A stretch of DNA of 34,023 nt, from assembly GCA_051647125.1 (NCBI GenBank), contig JBOFDP010000061.1, positions 1-34,023 of the forward strand. The letters are read 5' to 3'. A model generated the notes under the pieces. The model did no database searches and was not told where the DNA came from. It was given only the letters and a program-made list of their open reading frames with translations. Source of the stretch: JBOFDP01 sp051647125. GTDB taxonomy: Bacteria; Bacteroidota; Bacteroidia; Chitinophagales; Chitinophagaceae. A program made the translations under genes and the position numbers. The stretch's first letter is position 1. Every line of letters begins with the position of its first letter. This document shows positions 33,111-34,023 of the stretch, piece after piece.

Positions 33111-33980
33111 TTATTTCATTATTGATTTTATAGTATTCCCTATTTCTGCAGGAGTCATCACTACTGTAATACCACAAGCCTCCATTACAGACATTTTTGC
33201 TTGTGCAGATTCTCCCTTACCGCTTACGATAGCCCCAGCATGTCCCATTCTTCTCCCAGCGGGAGCTGTTTGCCCTGCAATAAACCCTATCACTGGCTTT
33301 TTATTATTTTGTTTTATCCATTCTGCCGCTTCTACTTCCATACCACCACCTATTTCCCCAATCATAATAATTCCTTGCGTCTCGGTATCATTCATAAATA
33401 ATTCTACAGCTTCTTTGGTAGAAATACCTATAATAGGATCTCCTCCAATACCAATAGCAGTACTGATTCCTAATCCAGCTTTTACAGTTTGATCAGCAGC
33501 TTCATAAGTCAACGTACCCGATTTACTGACAATTCCAATATTTCCTTTTTTAAATACAAATCCTGGCATAATACCTACCTTGCACTCTTCTGCGGTAATA
33601 ATACCTGGGCAATTAGGTCCTATCAATTTGCTTTTTCTTGTCTTTAAAAATTGTGTAACCTTGAGCATATCTTGCACTGCAATCCCTTCAGTAATGCAAA
33701 CAATAAGAGGTATTCCGGCATCTGCCGCCTCCATAATGGCATCTGCCCCAAAAGCTGCTGGTACAAAAATAATAGAAACATCTGCTTGCGTAGCGTTTAC
33801 GGCATCATGAACTGTATTAAAAACAGGTTTTTCTAAATGTAGGGTGCCGCCTTTACCTGGGGTGACCCCACCGACTACCTTAGTACCATATTCTATCATC
33901 TGAGAAGCATGAAATGTACCCTCACTGCCCGTAAAACCTTGAACTATAATTTTAGAATTTTTGTTAACCAGTATACTCAT
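33111..33980 (-). CDS. sucD: Succinate--CoA ligase (ADP/GDP-forming) alpha subunit
   Basis: A 289-residue enzyme subunit that, with the beta subunit SucC, interconverts succinyl-CoA and succinate with formation of ATP or GTP in the TCA cycle. The CoA-binding Rossmann domain starts GFTGSEGTFHASQMIEYGT. The phosphorylated histidine is H247 in RMGHAGAIVSGKG, and GPNCPGIITAEECKVGIMPG and SKSGTLTYEAA flank the active site. The ATG at 33980 gives the normal family length; the frame extends 11 codons upstream to 34013, inside a -7 element, and is rejected. sucC is not in the window. Confidence 0.97.
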   Translation of the reverse strand: MSILVNKNSKIIVQGFTGSEGTFHASQMIEYGTKVVGGVTPGKGGTLHLEKPVFNTVHDAVNATQADVSIIFVPAAFGADAIMEAADAGIPLIVCITEGIAVQDMLKVTQFLKTRKSKLIGPNCPGIITAEECKVGIMPGFVFKKGNIGIVSKSGTLTYEAADQTVKAGLGISTAIGIGGDPIIGISTKEAVELFMNDTETQGIIMIGEIGGGMEVEAAEWIKQNNKKPVIGFIAGQTAPAGRRMGHAGAIVSGKGESAQAKMSVMEACGITVVMTPAEIGNTIKSIMK

Positions 33981-34010
33981 AATAATTTTATTGTTTATCT
34001 TTCTATTTAA

Positions 34011-34018
34011 CAAAGATA
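34011..34018 (-). promoter_or_regulatory. Probable -7 promoter element for sucD
   Basis: On the minus strand it reads TATCTTTG, 30 bases before the ATG at 33980. It overlaps the longer open frame's start. The -33 region lies outside the window. Confidence 0.5.
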
Positions 34019-34023
34019 TTCTA

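Noticed and set aside
1..34023. CRISPR array, insertion sequence or integrated element
   Set aside because: I saw no spaced direct repeats, transposase or integrase frame, or flanking repeats. Base composition is even throughout.

Overview
The window is AT-rich, densely coded DNA from a bacterium of the phylum Bacteroidota. The evidence is a complete gldK-gldL-gldM-gldN block for the type IX secretion system (T9SS), a Porin_10-type outer-membrane protein, a CcsA-type haem exporter permease, a ComEC without a C-terminal metallo-beta-lactamase domain, Bacteroidota-style -7 promoter elements (TAnnTTTG), and starts preceded by A/T-rich sequence instead of strong Shine-Dalgarno sites. I cannot name a genus. 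I see no tRNA, rRNA, CRISPR array, insertion sequence or prophage. All 28 intact genes whose stop lies in the window end in TAA or TAG, and none in TGA.

Left part (1-14910). A truncated ccsA (minus) is divergent from an M56 (BlaR1-type) membrane metallopeptidase gene. A plus-strand run follows: a PhoU-like DUF47 protein and a PiT phosphate transporter, a YjjG-like HAD phosphatase, aspS, a small secreted protein of unknown function, smpB, comEC, a DUF2723 (TMEM260-like) membrane glycosyltransferase, a rhomboid protease and a membrane-anchored endonuclease/exonuclease/phosphatase-fold protein. The last gene runs 37 bases into the convergent tsaE.

Middle (14874-22285, all minus). This holds tsaE with a PsbP-like secreted protein, a cell-surface protein with a C-terminal endosialidase-type (S74) chaperone and a ten-residue repeat, a large Porin_10 protein, an FKBP prolyl isomerase, a family 90 (CAP10-like) glycosyltransferase gene broken by a one-base frameshift, and a short-chain dehydrogenase.

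T9SS region and right end (22385-34023). gldK, gldL, gldM and gldN run on the minus strand in that order. They encode the periplasmic lipoprotein ring (GldK/GldN) and the proton-driven inner-membrane motor (GldL/GldM) that power secretion and gliding. Upstream of them are pfkA and a sugar-nucleotidyltransferase-like gene. The right end holds a family 39-type glycosyltransferase, recX, an EI24/CysZ-like membrane protein overlapping an RsmI-like methyltransferase, and sucD of the TCA cycle. Much of the window therefore concerns the cell envelope: secretion, outer-membrane proteins, periplasmic folding and membrane glycosylation, mixed with housekeeping genes. I did not find a clearly new multi-gene system. 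The most notable observations are the broken glycosyltransferase, the lack of TGA stops, the decapeptide-repeat surface protein and the coiled-coil insertion in the porin.
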